DNA of 64,000 bases, taken from positions 3,844,001-3,908,000 of the forward strand of contig CM114273.1 in the NCBI GenBank assembly GCA_050084515.1. Reading direction: 5' to 3'. Of this stretch, positions 1 through 9,779 are shown in pieces. The translations under genes were made by a program, and so were the position numbers. The notes beneath the pieces were generated by a model. It did no database searches. It was not told where the DNA came from and worked only from the letters and a program-made list of their open reading frames with translations. Positions within the stretch are counted from its first letter, which is position 1, and each line of letters starts with the position of its first letter. The DNA comes from Blasia pusilla. Its lineage: Eukaryota; Marchantiophyta; Marchantiopsida; Blasiales.

Positions 1-596
1 AGTCCGACGAGTTGTTGGACTCTCCGCTATTTTTTGGATACTTTTGGCCGAAAGCAACCCGTCGGACTACAACAAATTGCATTTTCCCCCCAGGGTACGT
101 GGTTGGAGTCCCATATCAACACGTCGGAGGCCTTTTACGTGTCCAATTCCAGCTTTACAGGGCCATTTCGCAACCCGTCGGACTCTGACGGGTTGATATG
201 GGTTGTTTTTATCTGGAAACCCGTCTCCGAATGGAAGTCATTCTACAACTCGTCGAAGTCGAACGAGTTGGAACCAAGGAATAAGAGGAACTTATCGGTT
301 GGACCCGAGAATCACAAAAAGAGAGTGCAACCCGTCGGACACTGATGGGTTGCAATTCTCTCTATAAATTTCAAGAGTGTTCCAATAAGTATAACCAAAA
401 TATAAGTGTTGCGAACCGTCGGACTCCGACGAGTTGCAACATTTATCTCTGTGTTACGATTAGGACCCCGATGGGTTGACAGAATTATGACCGTCAGAGT
501 CCGACAGGTTGCAACACTTATCTCTGTGCTACCATTTTGACCCCCATGGATTGACAGAATTGTGACCCGTCGGAGTCCAACCGGTTGCACGAACAT
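1..596. repeat. Palindrome cluster 1 (CAACCCGTCGG-N3-CCGACGGGTTG family)
   Basis: At least seven full or decayed copies of an imperfect palindrome are visible, for example near 168-195, 254-280, 327-355, 411-440, 489-515 and 567-590. The consensus has 11-bp arms and a 3-nt centre, and many copies start and end with an extra GC/GC pair (ttGCAACCC...GGGTTGCaa). Between palindromes the sequence is not obviously repeated. No convincing coding region lies here: the frames that cross it differ mainly by which palindrome arm they read. Confidence 0.7.
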
Positions 597-877
597 GATA
601 GGTTGCAGTATTCTTACCTTGTGTTTGGATGTGCACGATTGTATCCTAAGGGAACGTCACCCACCACTGGATCCAAGATTGCGACACGGTCAAGAAGGTG
701 CTAACGACGCACCTGGAAGAGTACAAGGGATTCCTGGGCGACGATCTGGTAAATGAAATGCTGGCGAAGGGAGGTCAAATGAAAAAGAAGATATGGGCAA
801 ATACATTCATTTTCCAAGATGAAGGTGTCACAATTCTATGTTGATCCAAGATCTAGGCCGCCAAGAAGAGTGCTTCG

Positions 878-1375
878 TTGGAACTCGAGCAAAGGGAGAA
901 CATGGCCGTGTCAGAACGTGCACAGTTTATTCAGGTTGTCGTATATGTAGCTACAAAGTACACAGCAAGCAAGATGAAGCAATACATTGCAATTCTCAAC
1001 CCTAAACTTGGCCTGGAGTTTTACAAGGAGCTCAAGGCGATAATCAAGCGCCAACGGAAGAGAGACGAAGATCCATTGGGTCGGATCGGAGAGAAAGTGT
1101 CTCTAGACCGCGTGCACAGGTTTGCGCTATCTGGGATATCCGAGTTTAGGCAAATCAAACTGATGAAAATCAATCTTAAGGGCATTGAGGCCCAGAAGCG
1201 CGCGACACACCACCCTTCGGGAGTTTCAGATCCAGTGATCTCCCATTGGCTATGGGAATGGTCATTCTGGGACGCGTTGCGCCTTCTCGGGAAGTCTATG
1301 AGCGTGGCTCTACAAGCAGAGGAAGCAAACCTAGAGGTTGTAGAAGATTTTGAACTATGGCTTGATGACATATGA
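878..1375 (+). CDS. Hypothetical protein, 165 aa, 5' part of the methyltransferase locus (copy A)
   Basis: This is an open frame of 165 codons, charged and apparently helical (KELKAIIKRQRKRDED near its middle), ending ...WLDDI. I recognise no domain. It lies about 170 bp upstream of further frames that lead into an amino-methyltransferase motif at 2340. That suggests it is the N-terminal part of the same element or gene, separated by stops or an intron. The start is uncertain because the first codon may be a non-ATG; an internal ATG follows at 902. No second copy of this part exists in the window, so conservation cannot be tested here. Confidence 0.35.
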   Translation: MELEQRENMAVSERAQFIQVVVYVATKYTASKMKQYIAILNPKLGLEFYKELKAIIKRQRKRDEDPLGRIGEKVSLDRVHRFALSGISEFRQIKLMKINLKGIEAQKRATHHPSGVSDPVISHWLWEWSFWDALRLLGKSMSVALQAEEANLEVVEDFELWLDDI

Positions 1376-1543
1376 GATAAGCCAAGGAAAAACCCAGGAT
1401 TCAGGTTAATGTTCAAGAATCACATCCTTCCTCAAGCTGACCAGGATGAGGAAATAGATGCCAAAAAATAGGATTTTGCAAAGAAGAAGCGGGATCTTCA
1501 GGACCATGCGGCCGAGTCATCTTGACAAAGAGTTGGCCAGCGG

Positions 1544-1970
1544 ATGGTGTACAAGTACCTCATCAATTGTATGAATGCAGGTACTTGCCAAAAATTACGG
1601 GCAGCCTGCAAATTGTGGGCTTCTCCGCCTCATGGAGAGGGATTCTCCATGTACGACATGGAGATGGGACAATGCATCTTTGACTGGGAGGTTATCAATT
1701 GTCCAATCTGGTTGGACTTCAACGACCGAGAGGACATTACAGACAAAAATCTACGCGGATGTAGTGGTCGTAGGTAGGGAGGACATTTCAAACTTCGTGA
1801 AGCCTGACAATTTTTTCGAAGGAGATACGGAGGAGCAAGCTTTTGACATAGCGGAGTTGGTGGCAAAGGTCGTCACCGCCAAAGACAAATCTACATCGGG
1901 TTTGAAAGCCAAGGCAAGGGGATCGAGGAATTCCCACGCTGAGTCCTCAAGGCGAGAGGCAGAATTATGA
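1544..1970 (+). pseudogene. Unassigned frame with one frameshift, linker to the methyltransferase
   Basis: Two overlapping frames read as one protein if one shift near 1750 is allowed. The first part includes CIFDWEVINCPIWLDFNDRE and the second continues GREDISNFVKPDNFFEGD, an acidic stretch, then a basic low-complexity tail (KAKARGSRNSHAESSRREAE). A stop follows at 1968-1970. The join is inferred from position and continuous acidic/aromatic composition, not from a homologue. No known domain is recognised. It lies between the 878-1375 frame and the methyltransferase frame and is probably part of the same degraded gene. Confidence 0.35.
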
Positions 1971-2021
1971 GGGCGAGCGGGGCGAGAGGGCCATACCAAG
2001 TCCTCATCCAAGAAAACTCCT

Positions 2022-2442
2022 GTGGAGTATGAGGTTACAGAAACTCCAACAAGCCGAGAGCAGACCCGGGAGAAGCGAAAGCGGGAGGCGCCTGGTTTGT
2101 CCGAGGGAGGAGATAAGGATGTGGAATACACTCTTTCATCCTTGGGCAAGCATAGGGAAACTACCACCAAGACCAATTTCCTTATTCACTTGACTCATCT
2201 TGTCAATGAGCTGCAGAGTTTCAATTCTCAAGAGTTAACACCTGCCATTGAGAAATTGACCGTCCTGGGACGAAAACTCCTTCGAAACGGGCACGCCCCC
2301 TAGACTGTACATGGGGTTGTTGAGGATGTGGCAGTGGACCTCCTCATTTTAGATTGGCCTTTTGGGTTTTGCTTGTGGGACAACAACCCATCAAACACTG
2401 CCCCAGAGTGGAATGTCTCGCTTTCGTACGACCAGATTGCGC
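2022..2442 (+). pseudogene. Amino-type DNA methyltransferase, N-terminal part with motif IV (copy A)
   Basis: The frame runs from 2022 through an in-frame TAG (2301-2303) and reaches a DLLILDWPFG motif near 2335-2370, then a Trp/Asn-rich stretch and EWNVSLSYDQIAL. A hydrophobic strand followed by D-x-P-F/Y/W is catalytic motif IV of N6-adenine/N4-cytosine methyltransferases (Pfam N6_N4_Mtase type), with W in place of the first P. The region before it (KTNFLIHLTHLVNELQS...) is helical and unassigned. The reading is cut at 2443 by an inserted element and resumes at about 3487. With motif I downstream (4545-4610), the motif order IV...I is that of the beta class. Function is lost in this copy. 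Confidence 0.6.
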
Positions 2443-3482
2443 TGTCGTGTCGAGAGCCTTTCTTCGAGTAAGGGCTAGCCTTCTAGCTGCGGCAAACGCA
2501 GTCGATGCAAGATGAATTCTCTGAGAAGATCTCCTTTTTCAATATAAAATTATTATGTATACTCTCCATTCTCTCACGATAGGTATCACAAATGGAAGTG
2601 CCGAGGCGATCACTTCTTCGTAACATCGGACCCGGGAATTCCTAACTATAAAATCCCTATAGACTTATTACACTTGTATACGAGGAAGATAGCACAACTT
2701 GTATTAAAGACTACTTGAGCATGCCTATTGACGTCCATGGATTTCTATATAAGGACATACAAAGTACAATCCCATGTCCTTCTATATGTGACGATAGGAA
2801 GGATCACTGGAGTTGGAGATTTAATGACCTGGTTCATGAACGCCTCCCCAAAGTGATAAACTAAATAGCGAATGAACCAGTGCCTATCTACAAAGAGTAT
2901 CTTGACATGGTATGGATTAAGAAAAGGAAAGTCGGGCACAACTTGTGCTCCACCCCTATCCATGCTTGATAGACATTCTCTACTCTCCTCAAGAATGGGT
3001 TTTGGCGGAGTTATTCTCTCAAGAGTGACACGAAAGACTCAAGATGTGGAATAGAAGGTGATGAACCCTTGAAGGTCCCTCCTCTTTATATACTCACAAG
3101 GGACCCACAAGAGTGCAAAATAAAGCTAATCTTATCTTGTGCCACATGACTTCCTCTCAAGGCTTAGCCAATCACATTTTGACACAAGTAGATTTCCTCT
3201 TATCTCTTCCAAAATATCATCTTTTACCCATTTGATATTTTCCAAATACCCCAACTAACCTAGCCACCAACCAAGCCTATTTTTGCTTTTCATTAAAGCA
3301 CCAACCTCACTACTTTACTTTTATAAAGTCATCCTTTATTTATTATCTCTTTTCCTAAAGTTGGGTCCGCATAAAAGAGATACCATAAAGAGGTTTAAAC
3401 ATGGTAATTTCCTTTTCCTAAGCTAATTTACTTAATACTTATAAAACTCTCTCTAATACTTAATGAGGAAGGAGTTTACACA
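2443..3482 (-). mobile_element. 1.04 kb TG...CA element interrupting the methyltransferase frame
   Basis: The reverse complement of this block matches 11886-13146 along nearly its whole length, while the flanks of the two copies differ, so it is a separate mobile unit. Read on the minus strand it begins TGTGTAAACTCC and ends in CACGACA, close to the CGCACGACA terminus of the gypsy elements E1, E3 and E4. It has a TATA-like TATATAAAGAGG at about 3090 (minus), followed by a leader and a short conserved frame (2745-2963). No clean target-site duplication could be found. It may be a small non-autonomous relative of the E1/E3/E4 family, or an unrelated element sharing TG...CA ends. Confidence 0.6.
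2745..2963 (-). CDS. Small conserved frame of the 1 kb element, 72 aa
   Basis: The 72-residue frame contains ILFVDRHWFIRYLVYHFGEA. The second element copy (12626-12844) encodes the same protein at roughly two-thirds identity, but with two in-frame stops. Conservation of protein rather than DNA alone, and collinear start and stop, suggest it was once translated. It lies downstream of the TATA-like box within the element. I do not recognise the family. Confidence 0.4.
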   Translation of the reverse strand: MDRGGAQVVPDFPFLNPYHVKILFVDRHWFIRYLVYHFGEAFMNQVIKSPTPVILPIVTYRRTWDCTLYVLI

Positions 3483-3751
3483 CTGGCTGATTTTACTATA
3501 CGACAACGCTGTTCTTTTCTTTTGCTGACGCGTATTTGAGTGACGGGGGTTGTTTGTTGGTCCTTAGTGGAGGGATAAAAGACAAGCTCTTCAACCTTAA
3601 GTGCGTAAAGAGGTCGTTTAAGTGGAAGACGGCGCAATCATGGGTCATTAAAAACAAGTATCCACTCAGATCGGTCATGACTCAAGTCGGGGTTAGTCAT
3701 CTTTTTCAAGGAATTGAGTTTGTACTGAAATTCAACCCATCGGATGCCTAG
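3483..3751 (+). pseudogene. Amino-type DNA methyltransferase, middle part (copy A)
   Basis: After the inserted element the frame resumes as ...LFFSFADAYLSDGGCLLVLSGG, then SFKWKTAQSWVIKNKYPLRS and HLFQGIEFVLKF. This is the usual continuation of N6/N4 methyltransferases after motif IV: a helix, a beta-strand with a GG turn (LxxGGxLLV), a Trp/Lys-rich strand (W.VIKN) and the 'EyIlvf' strand. It ends at a stop at 3749-3751 before palindrome cluster 2. The assignment rests on the order and spacing of these patterns with the flanking fragments; a profile search would settle it. Confidence 0.55.
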
Positions 3752-3814
3752 AGCTTATGTTTGCGGTATTGTAGTCTGTCTCAAAGCGACGGTTTGCAAA
3801 TTCACCAACAAGTC

Positions 3815-4245
3815 TCCATTGATTGCAACCCGTCGGAACCCGACGGGTTGCAAGTAGCATTCCTTTTTCCAAATGTTTATGTAGTGATGCAACCCGTCTA
3901 AAAGCAAGGCGTTGTTCTCATATTATGAACTTCTCAACTTTTAACAATTATATTCAGTTGTAAGCCAACCATCGGGCTCTGACAGATGGAGGTTTTGTCC
4001 AACAAGATGAGCAACATGTCGGCTTCCGACGGGTTGCTCATAGCCAAAGAATCCACTTAGAGTTGTAAAACAACCCGTCGGACTCCGACAAGTTGAAGTT
4101 TTGTCAGGCCTATAGGCCAAGTTCGGACACATTGGTAATCTCTATGGACTAGTATGACGGGTTGAAAAGCAACCCGTTAGACTCCGACAGGTTGCTCCTC
4201 TACCTAGCCAAATGAGCAACCCGTCGGATCCGACGGGTTGCACAT
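3815..4245. repeat. Palindrome cluster 2
   Basis: This cluster holds the best-preserved palindromes in the window: 3823-3852 (arms perfect, centre AAC) and 4214-4241 (GCAACCCGTCGGATCCGACGGGTTGC, nearly perfect). Decayed ones lie near 3889, 3967, 4010, 4072 and 4152-4195. The cluster sits between two coding fragments of the methyltransferase. The downstream fragment begins after an acceptor-like ..cttccAG, so the cluster may lie inside an intron. Confidence 0.7.
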
Positions 4246-4376
4246 TATCTCACTATATTGAGAGTAGACCAGCGGTCTACTAGCTTTTTTTTTTGCTGAC
4301 ATTATTTTCTACCTACTTGTTCACAAATGGACCACTCATTTGTCTACTGCTTTGTAAGACCCAAGCACAACTTCCA

Positions 4377-4647
4377 GGTGTTCCAGATCTTGGATCCAGT
4401 GGATCCATGCTCCCATGGGTATAACTTAGATAGTCTCTACAATTCCCCACCCCCGGGAATTTCCATGCAGGACGGGACCCCCTTACTTGGAGGAAGGGAG
4501 AAATCACCTGCCTTGATGCAAACACTCATCGAGCTTTGCTCGAGGCCGGGTGACTTGGTCTTTGATTTAGTAGGCCTATCAGGGGCGAGTATTATAGGCG
4601 CATGGCATAGTGGCAGGAACATTCTCTACCTTGAGGGAAGGCCATAA
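4377..4647 (+). pseudogene. Amino-type DNA methyltransferase, motif I (AdoMet-binding) part (copy A)
   Basis: The frame reads GVFQILDPVDP..., then DGTPLLGGREKSPALMQTLI, then the strand GDLVFDLVGLSG followed by GAWHSGRNILYLEG. This is the C-terminal signature of N6/N4 DNA methyltransferases: 'eKp..Lm..LI..cs.pGdlVlDpF.GsG.t..aa...gR..ig.E'. The usual DPFAGSG is DLVGLSG here, so the Pro and Phe are changed. A preceding cttccAG is matched by attctAG at the same place in copy B (13434), which supports an exon start. The same protein is encoded at 13440-13690. Confidence 0.65.
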
Positions 4648-4865
4648 CTTTTTGACCTTTGCAAAGAGGCAAAGGCGGATTAAGAGAGGCTAGTGGGAGT
4701 ATACAACTCTCCTCCCAAGCCGATAGCTCCAGTTCCAGAACCACCATTGATAATGACACCATCGTCACTTCATTCTATTCCAAAAATCGGGAGGGCAAAG
4801 CCGACACTAATTCTGAAGAGCTATCGGACGGTGACAAGTGAGTTTAAAGATTTATTGGACCCTAC

Positions 4866-5177
4866 TTGACTGAAGCGTTTTGGAGTAGGGATCTAGTCCT
4901 TTCCAACGACGGAGCACATATTGATACTGGATGGGTGTCACCTTGCAGAGTATCCAATATTTACTGTCAAGGAAGACGTTGGGACTCAAATCATGTTACA
5001 TGGGACCGTTATGGTGTACCTAGGGGGCCAAGGCTCTCGAATTCCCCAAAATTTACAATCCCTTTTTACAATCGGCCAGAGGAGCCACTTGTATCCCAAG
5101 ACATTCCTTTTGTAGAGGAACCTAGGAGAGTTAGGAGTAAATTTATAGATGACGAGGCTGAAGAAATCATAGACTAG
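4866..5177 (+). pseudogene. C-terminal frame of the methyltransferase locus (copy A), 103 aa
   Basis: This frame is conserved in copy B (about 13900-14210) as protein: IDTGWVSPCR against IDYGWVSLCR, and VTWDRYGVPRGPRL against VTWDRYGAPRGARL. Overlapping frames here are not conserved, so this one is preferred. It ends in an acidic tail (DDEAEEIID). I recognise no domain. A Ser/Pro-rich segment without motifs (4650-4865), also present in copy B, joins it to the motif I part. It may be a C-terminal extension of the methyltransferase or a second product. Confidence 0.45.
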
Positions 5178-5317
5178 ATAAAATGTACATTTCCGAGCTT
5201 CCCTCGGATGTAATAAAGGACAAGAAGTTTTTGAACCATGATGGTTTTTGTTAACTTTTGCTGAATTATTTTTCGTTTTTGTCGATTATGTTGGTCTATC
5301 TAATCAAGGTTGTTTAT

Positions 5318-5760
5318 TATAAAACCGGTCGGATTCCGATGGGTTGCAACTTGTCACAATATTTTAAACCCCTTTCAGGCAACTTGTCGGATTCTGACAA
5401 GTTGGCTGCTTGAGTAATCCCACTCTTTTCTTGTTAGTCCAACTTTTCAGGCATTCTGGCAGGCTTCTTCACTTTTCCCTCGTTCCACCATTATCGTCAC
5501 ACCATTCTTCTCTAATACAGTATTTCAAAGACGTGTTGGATTCCTACTACCTGTCGGATTCTCATGTCGGATTCCCAATCTGTCAGACTCTCATGGGTTG
5601 TAGGGCGGAATGGAATCACTTGTCAAGATCCTTCTTTTATTTTGGTGTGCTTGCTTGCAAGAGGTGCAACCCATCGAATTCTGACGGGTTGCAAGAGTTG
5701 CAACCTGTTGGATTCCGATGGGTTGGAAAGGGTGCAATCTGTCGGATTTTGACATTTAGG
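5318..5760. repeat. Palindrome cluster 3
   Basis: Six or more copies of the same palindrome are seen, for example 5325-5347, 5379-5405, 5660-5690 and 5699-5725, the last two almost adjacent. It lies directly downstream of the last coding fragment of copy A, as the tandem array 14290-15200 lies downstream of copy B. Confidence 0.65.
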
Positions 5761-5769
5761 GTCTAAATG

Positions 5770-6617
5770 AAGGGACATTGATGCATCAGTTCTTCTTTAC
5801 TCCTGACAACTATCAACCTTTTTCTTCAATTTTCCTCTCTTTCTAATCACATTTTCTTCTTGATGCATACATTTCTCAATGGCTGAGAGAATGGTGAAAC
5901 CAAGTTATCAAACGCACAACAATACATGGTATACTTTATGCACCCATTCATGAGCCAACATCATCCAATGATGTCATGAAAGTCTTCGGCTATCATCAGT
6001 GATGAGTGATTTGTTTTGTTGTGGAAAACCCCCTCACGGATGAATATTGATCGGATGGGATATCTAATGCCCTTTGCAAGAAGATTCAACAATCCATAAT
6101 GTCAACCACATCTTGAGAGAAGTTAAACCTTGAAGGGCACTTGAGTCTATTTAGACCATAGTTAGAGTCTTTATTTGAATCTTTCATTGAGAGGAATTTG
6201 CTACTTCTGGTCAAATTATCTGCCGATGGTCCTCCATCAATAATACCCCTCAGCCCGGCTTATTATAGACTTAGACATGCAATGTGAAGAAAATTGGGCT
6301 CACATGGAGAGTGATGGAAGAATGTTTGTAGTGTTCTTATGATGTCTACTTGTTTTCCAAGCCTGGAAAAAGAAGGTTACTTTAGGCCCGAACGTGGTCC
6401 ATTTGCTACTCTCTTCTAAAGATTTCATGAATTTGAAAGAAAACATAAATTTCAAAAATGTCAAAAAGTTTTGAAGGGAGGAGGCAGATTCTGCCCTTTT
6501 TCTTGAAGAGAGACTCTCCTCTCTTACTCTCTCCTGCCAGAATACCATCCCCCGTTTAGAGTGCACCATAAGTGCTACAATAAGTGCTGACATTATAGCA
6601 CTTATGGGCTCCAACTA
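5770..6617. repeat. Non-coding tail of copy A, paralogous to about 15270-15900
   Basis: No gene is visible. The part 6360-6560 matches 15690-15890, including the shared stretch AGAGAGACTCTCCTCTC followed by ctctctcctgcc/cctctctcctccc. Both lie downstream of palindrome clusters, so they are probably the 3' part of one element. At 6618 the sequence changes abruptly into a gypsy fragment. Confidence 0.45.
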
Positions 6618-7930
6618 TCTCAGGTTCTTTTGACCCGTCACATTCTAGTGCAAATGCAAGGCATCTACATTTGCTCATTATCCAAGCGTCAAAGCCTTAC
6701 TCAAGCCCAAAATGACACTACTCTCCATATGGGTGTCATTTATGGGTGTGTTCTTCCGCATGGATATGACCCTTAATCAAATCATAAGGTCAAGTGATGA
6801 TGCTAGTGAAGGCTAATAGAGTCGCCATCTCTCATGGTCGTTTCTCGACCGCTCCACTTGTGAATCAAACGGGTAATGAGTTGATTAAGCCACCCATGGC
6901 CTAACTATCATCCTCATCTGTAGGACGTTGATTCCTCCAAGTAATCCAGGGAAAGCCTCATTGGGTACAATACTGCTCCTGCAACTAGACGTCGTAGGAC
7001 TCGACATCAGTCAGTGTCACCTTGGCTCGTACCATGGACTCATATGACAGACGTCATGGACGAATCCTCACCACGATCTCATGTCGAGTGACAAATTACA
7101 TGGTACTCGCTCCACCCAAGGATGTCTGTATCATGAATGGGAAACGCTCGACATGGACTCTTATCAGGCCCAATCCTCTAAACACGATCGCCCCAACATC
7201 AGGGGTTGTTCTCGAAAATCCAAAATACATGCCTCCTAGACTCACCAAATAGAAGACCCCTGGTTATTTAACAAAAAATCACATGGAGAAACCATGACAT
7301 CCTCTATTGTAGGTCTAACGAGAATCTCCGCCATCCTAGCAACCACAACTTGCCATGAATTTGAGGTTGATAGGTCGAGCATAGGCTCCAAGGGTAGGTC
7401 CACCACCTCCTCTACAAGCACCTCTAAACATGACTCACTGACACTATGTCCACATTGACATAGCATAGCGGACAACGGGAAAATCTCGGTGGGCGTGCCT
7501 CCCAACATCGTAACATGTAAAGTTGAAACCATGGGCTGCAGAACATAACATTGGCCATCCCGAACAATGTATTCAACACGAGCTTCCTGTGAGCATCAAC
7601 AATATGAGTCGTCATACTCGCTTCTCCAATCGTCCATTGTGCATGCATACCAACAATATCTATTCTTTGAGAACTCTAATCAGGCTCCATCAATGGGCTC
7701 AGAAAACGTAAATGAAGGATGAAGCCTAGTCTATTTCCTGGCTTCCCCTCTTTCTTGATCCAACTCTCTAGCTACTCCACGCGAAACCACAATGGATGCT
7801 TCCATGTGTGGAGCCTCGCACATCCAACGAGGAGTCTCCATATCTCACGTTGCTCCATGTGATATTGATGTGCTTGATCCGGAATTTTGTAACCTTAATG
7901 CCATAGCGGAAATCTTCATACATCCCACTA
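6618..7930 (-). pseudogene. Ty3/gypsy fragment: gag end, protease region and linker (E5a)
   Basis: Read on the minus strand this matches E1 from about 36520 to 37890: the end of gag, the region before the protease (VLGGTPTEIFPLS and WQVVVARMAEILVRPTIED), the YDVLV.GAVLYPM strand, and the linker that precedes the DNA methyltransferase domain in E1. It breaks off at 6618, just before that domain would begin, so whether this copy ever had one is unknown. Many stops and shifts; clearly dead and older than E1. Confidence 0.65.
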
Positions 7931-8279
7931 ATGTACTCTTTATCTAATTAAAATACCCTTTGAAATTCTTTTCTTTTAACCCTTTTTCATAAATAATCTT
8001 TTCCTCTCATTCATTTCTTCCATCACTTGGAATCTAGTAGACCACGAAGAAAAAAATTGACAAAACTCACACCTTAACATATATGATTCTTTCCCTTATG
8101 CTAGCAAGATACTTTTTCTTGTCCTTTACTCCCCCATATTCCCTCTCTACAAGAGTGCTAACTAAAATTTTGATCCCTCTTATAAAAACCATCTCTCAAT
8201 TTTCCCTATTACATTCATGACCCACTCATACAATAAGGAATATTAATGTGTATCCCTTCCCACTAAACCTCGTGGCTCT
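7931..8279. other. AT-rich spacer, no feature seen
   Basis: This stretch separates two gypsy fragments and shows no coding pattern, no repeat and no match to E1, E3 or E4 that I can see. Confidence 0.4.
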
Positions 8280-9765
8280 CTATAGGATTTGATCCCGCTC
8301 CCTAGTTCTCCCTGTGCTTGCTATAACGCGGTATGTAGAAATCCGCAACCTCCATGTCATCATGGATATTACCACTATCTATTGCCTCCTGACTAACCTC
8401 CAAATCTAGAGACTCATCATTTGACCCCACCATTGGAGTCACCACATGTTTACTTGAAATAGTCAACCAACAAAGAAAGGCACGAGCATGCCAAATGGGT
8501 ACCATCTCCTCATTATCCTCTATGTTTCATCGAGCTCCTCTATTGTCTCTCTAACTCGAACATGGATTGTGACTCAACTCATCTTTTAATCTCGCCTTTA
8601 AACCATCTCCAACTTTTACTCCTATAGTAATAAAGCCCACATGGCAAGCTTCTTTGTAAGCTTGTCTGACTCCATCAAATACCTCAACGAATGAAAATCA
8701 ATAATAAGTGTGAAAGGGTTGTTCAATAGATATCACTTGAAATGTACTATGGCCCACACTATAGCCATGGACTCTCCCTTGTAGGAGTTTTACTTTGCCT
8801 CTACAATGTTGTTTGATCGACTTGCATAAGCCATAACAAATTCCCTCTCCTTGTCATCTCTCAGAGTGAGCATTGCTTCTAGACCCAACATGCTCTAATT
8901 TGTGTGTAATTGGAATGGATGACACCTAATTTGTTTATCTTTGTTATGCGGATGGGGATATACACTTGTCCTTGAGCTCTTGATTATCTCCCTAATGCCA
9001 AATCTTATCAAGTCTTGTTTGCAAGGTCAAAGAATTCGCGATCACACTAAAACCCTTGATATACCATAGATAGAAGTTTGGAAGTCCTATAAATGCTCAG
9101 ACCTGACCCACATCTATAGGGCGTGGAATCTATGCAATACCCTCTACCTTCATTTAGTGAACACCTAACTCACTTGGGTACATGGTGTGTCCCAAGTACT
9201 TGATCCATTCCCGAGAGAATATGCACTTGCATGGATATAATATAACTTTAGTCCATATAACTACAATTGTCAGAACACCTCCTCGAGGTGTCGCTCATGC
9301 TCCTCAAATGTAGAACTGAAGATAAGATTATCATTTATGTAACACCACACAAAATCCAAGCTAGCCAAAATCCTACTTATCAAGCTTGGAACTTCATAGG
9401 CCTAGGGACGTTCTTCAACTCAAATAGTAAGAACCGCCATTAATACAAACAATCTCTCTCAAATCGATTTATCCCCCGAAATATTTTCCTCTCGTAGTCC
9501 TTCATCCTTCTAGGAAGTTAATGATAGCCAACATCGAGATCTTAAGTAATGAAGATCTTTGGATGCCCATCTGCATCAAAGATCTCCTTGGAAGTAGGCA
9601 TGGCATATTGATTTGATCTTGTTTGTCGGTTGATATGACGGTAATCTCCGCACATCCACCTATCTGTCATGTTAATTTCCATACATATATTCTTTCTCGA
9701 TGGCATGATTGTGGTATAAGCATACTCCCCATATGATATTCAACACATGAAGATAGAGGATGTAT
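8280..9765 (-). pseudogene. Ty3/gypsy fragment: reverse transcriptase, RNase H and spacer (E5b)
   Basis: On the minus strand this corresponds to E1 from about 39510 to 40930. Decayed matches include the strand with the YIDD-type active site (near 9330), the RNase H region (near 8870), the 'HPL..WL..SDKLT.KL' segment (near 8660) and the spacer IDSGNIHDDMEV. Its order relative to E5a is wrong for one intact element: polymerase lies upstream of gag/protease. The two are therefore rearranged or derive from different insertions. Confidence 0.6.
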
Positions 9766-9779
9766 CACATATTCCATGC

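Noticed and set aside
1-600. CRISPR-like array from the regularly recurring palindromes
   Set aside because: Spacing is irregular, copies diverge, spacers are not unique fixed-length units, and the genome is eukaryotic.
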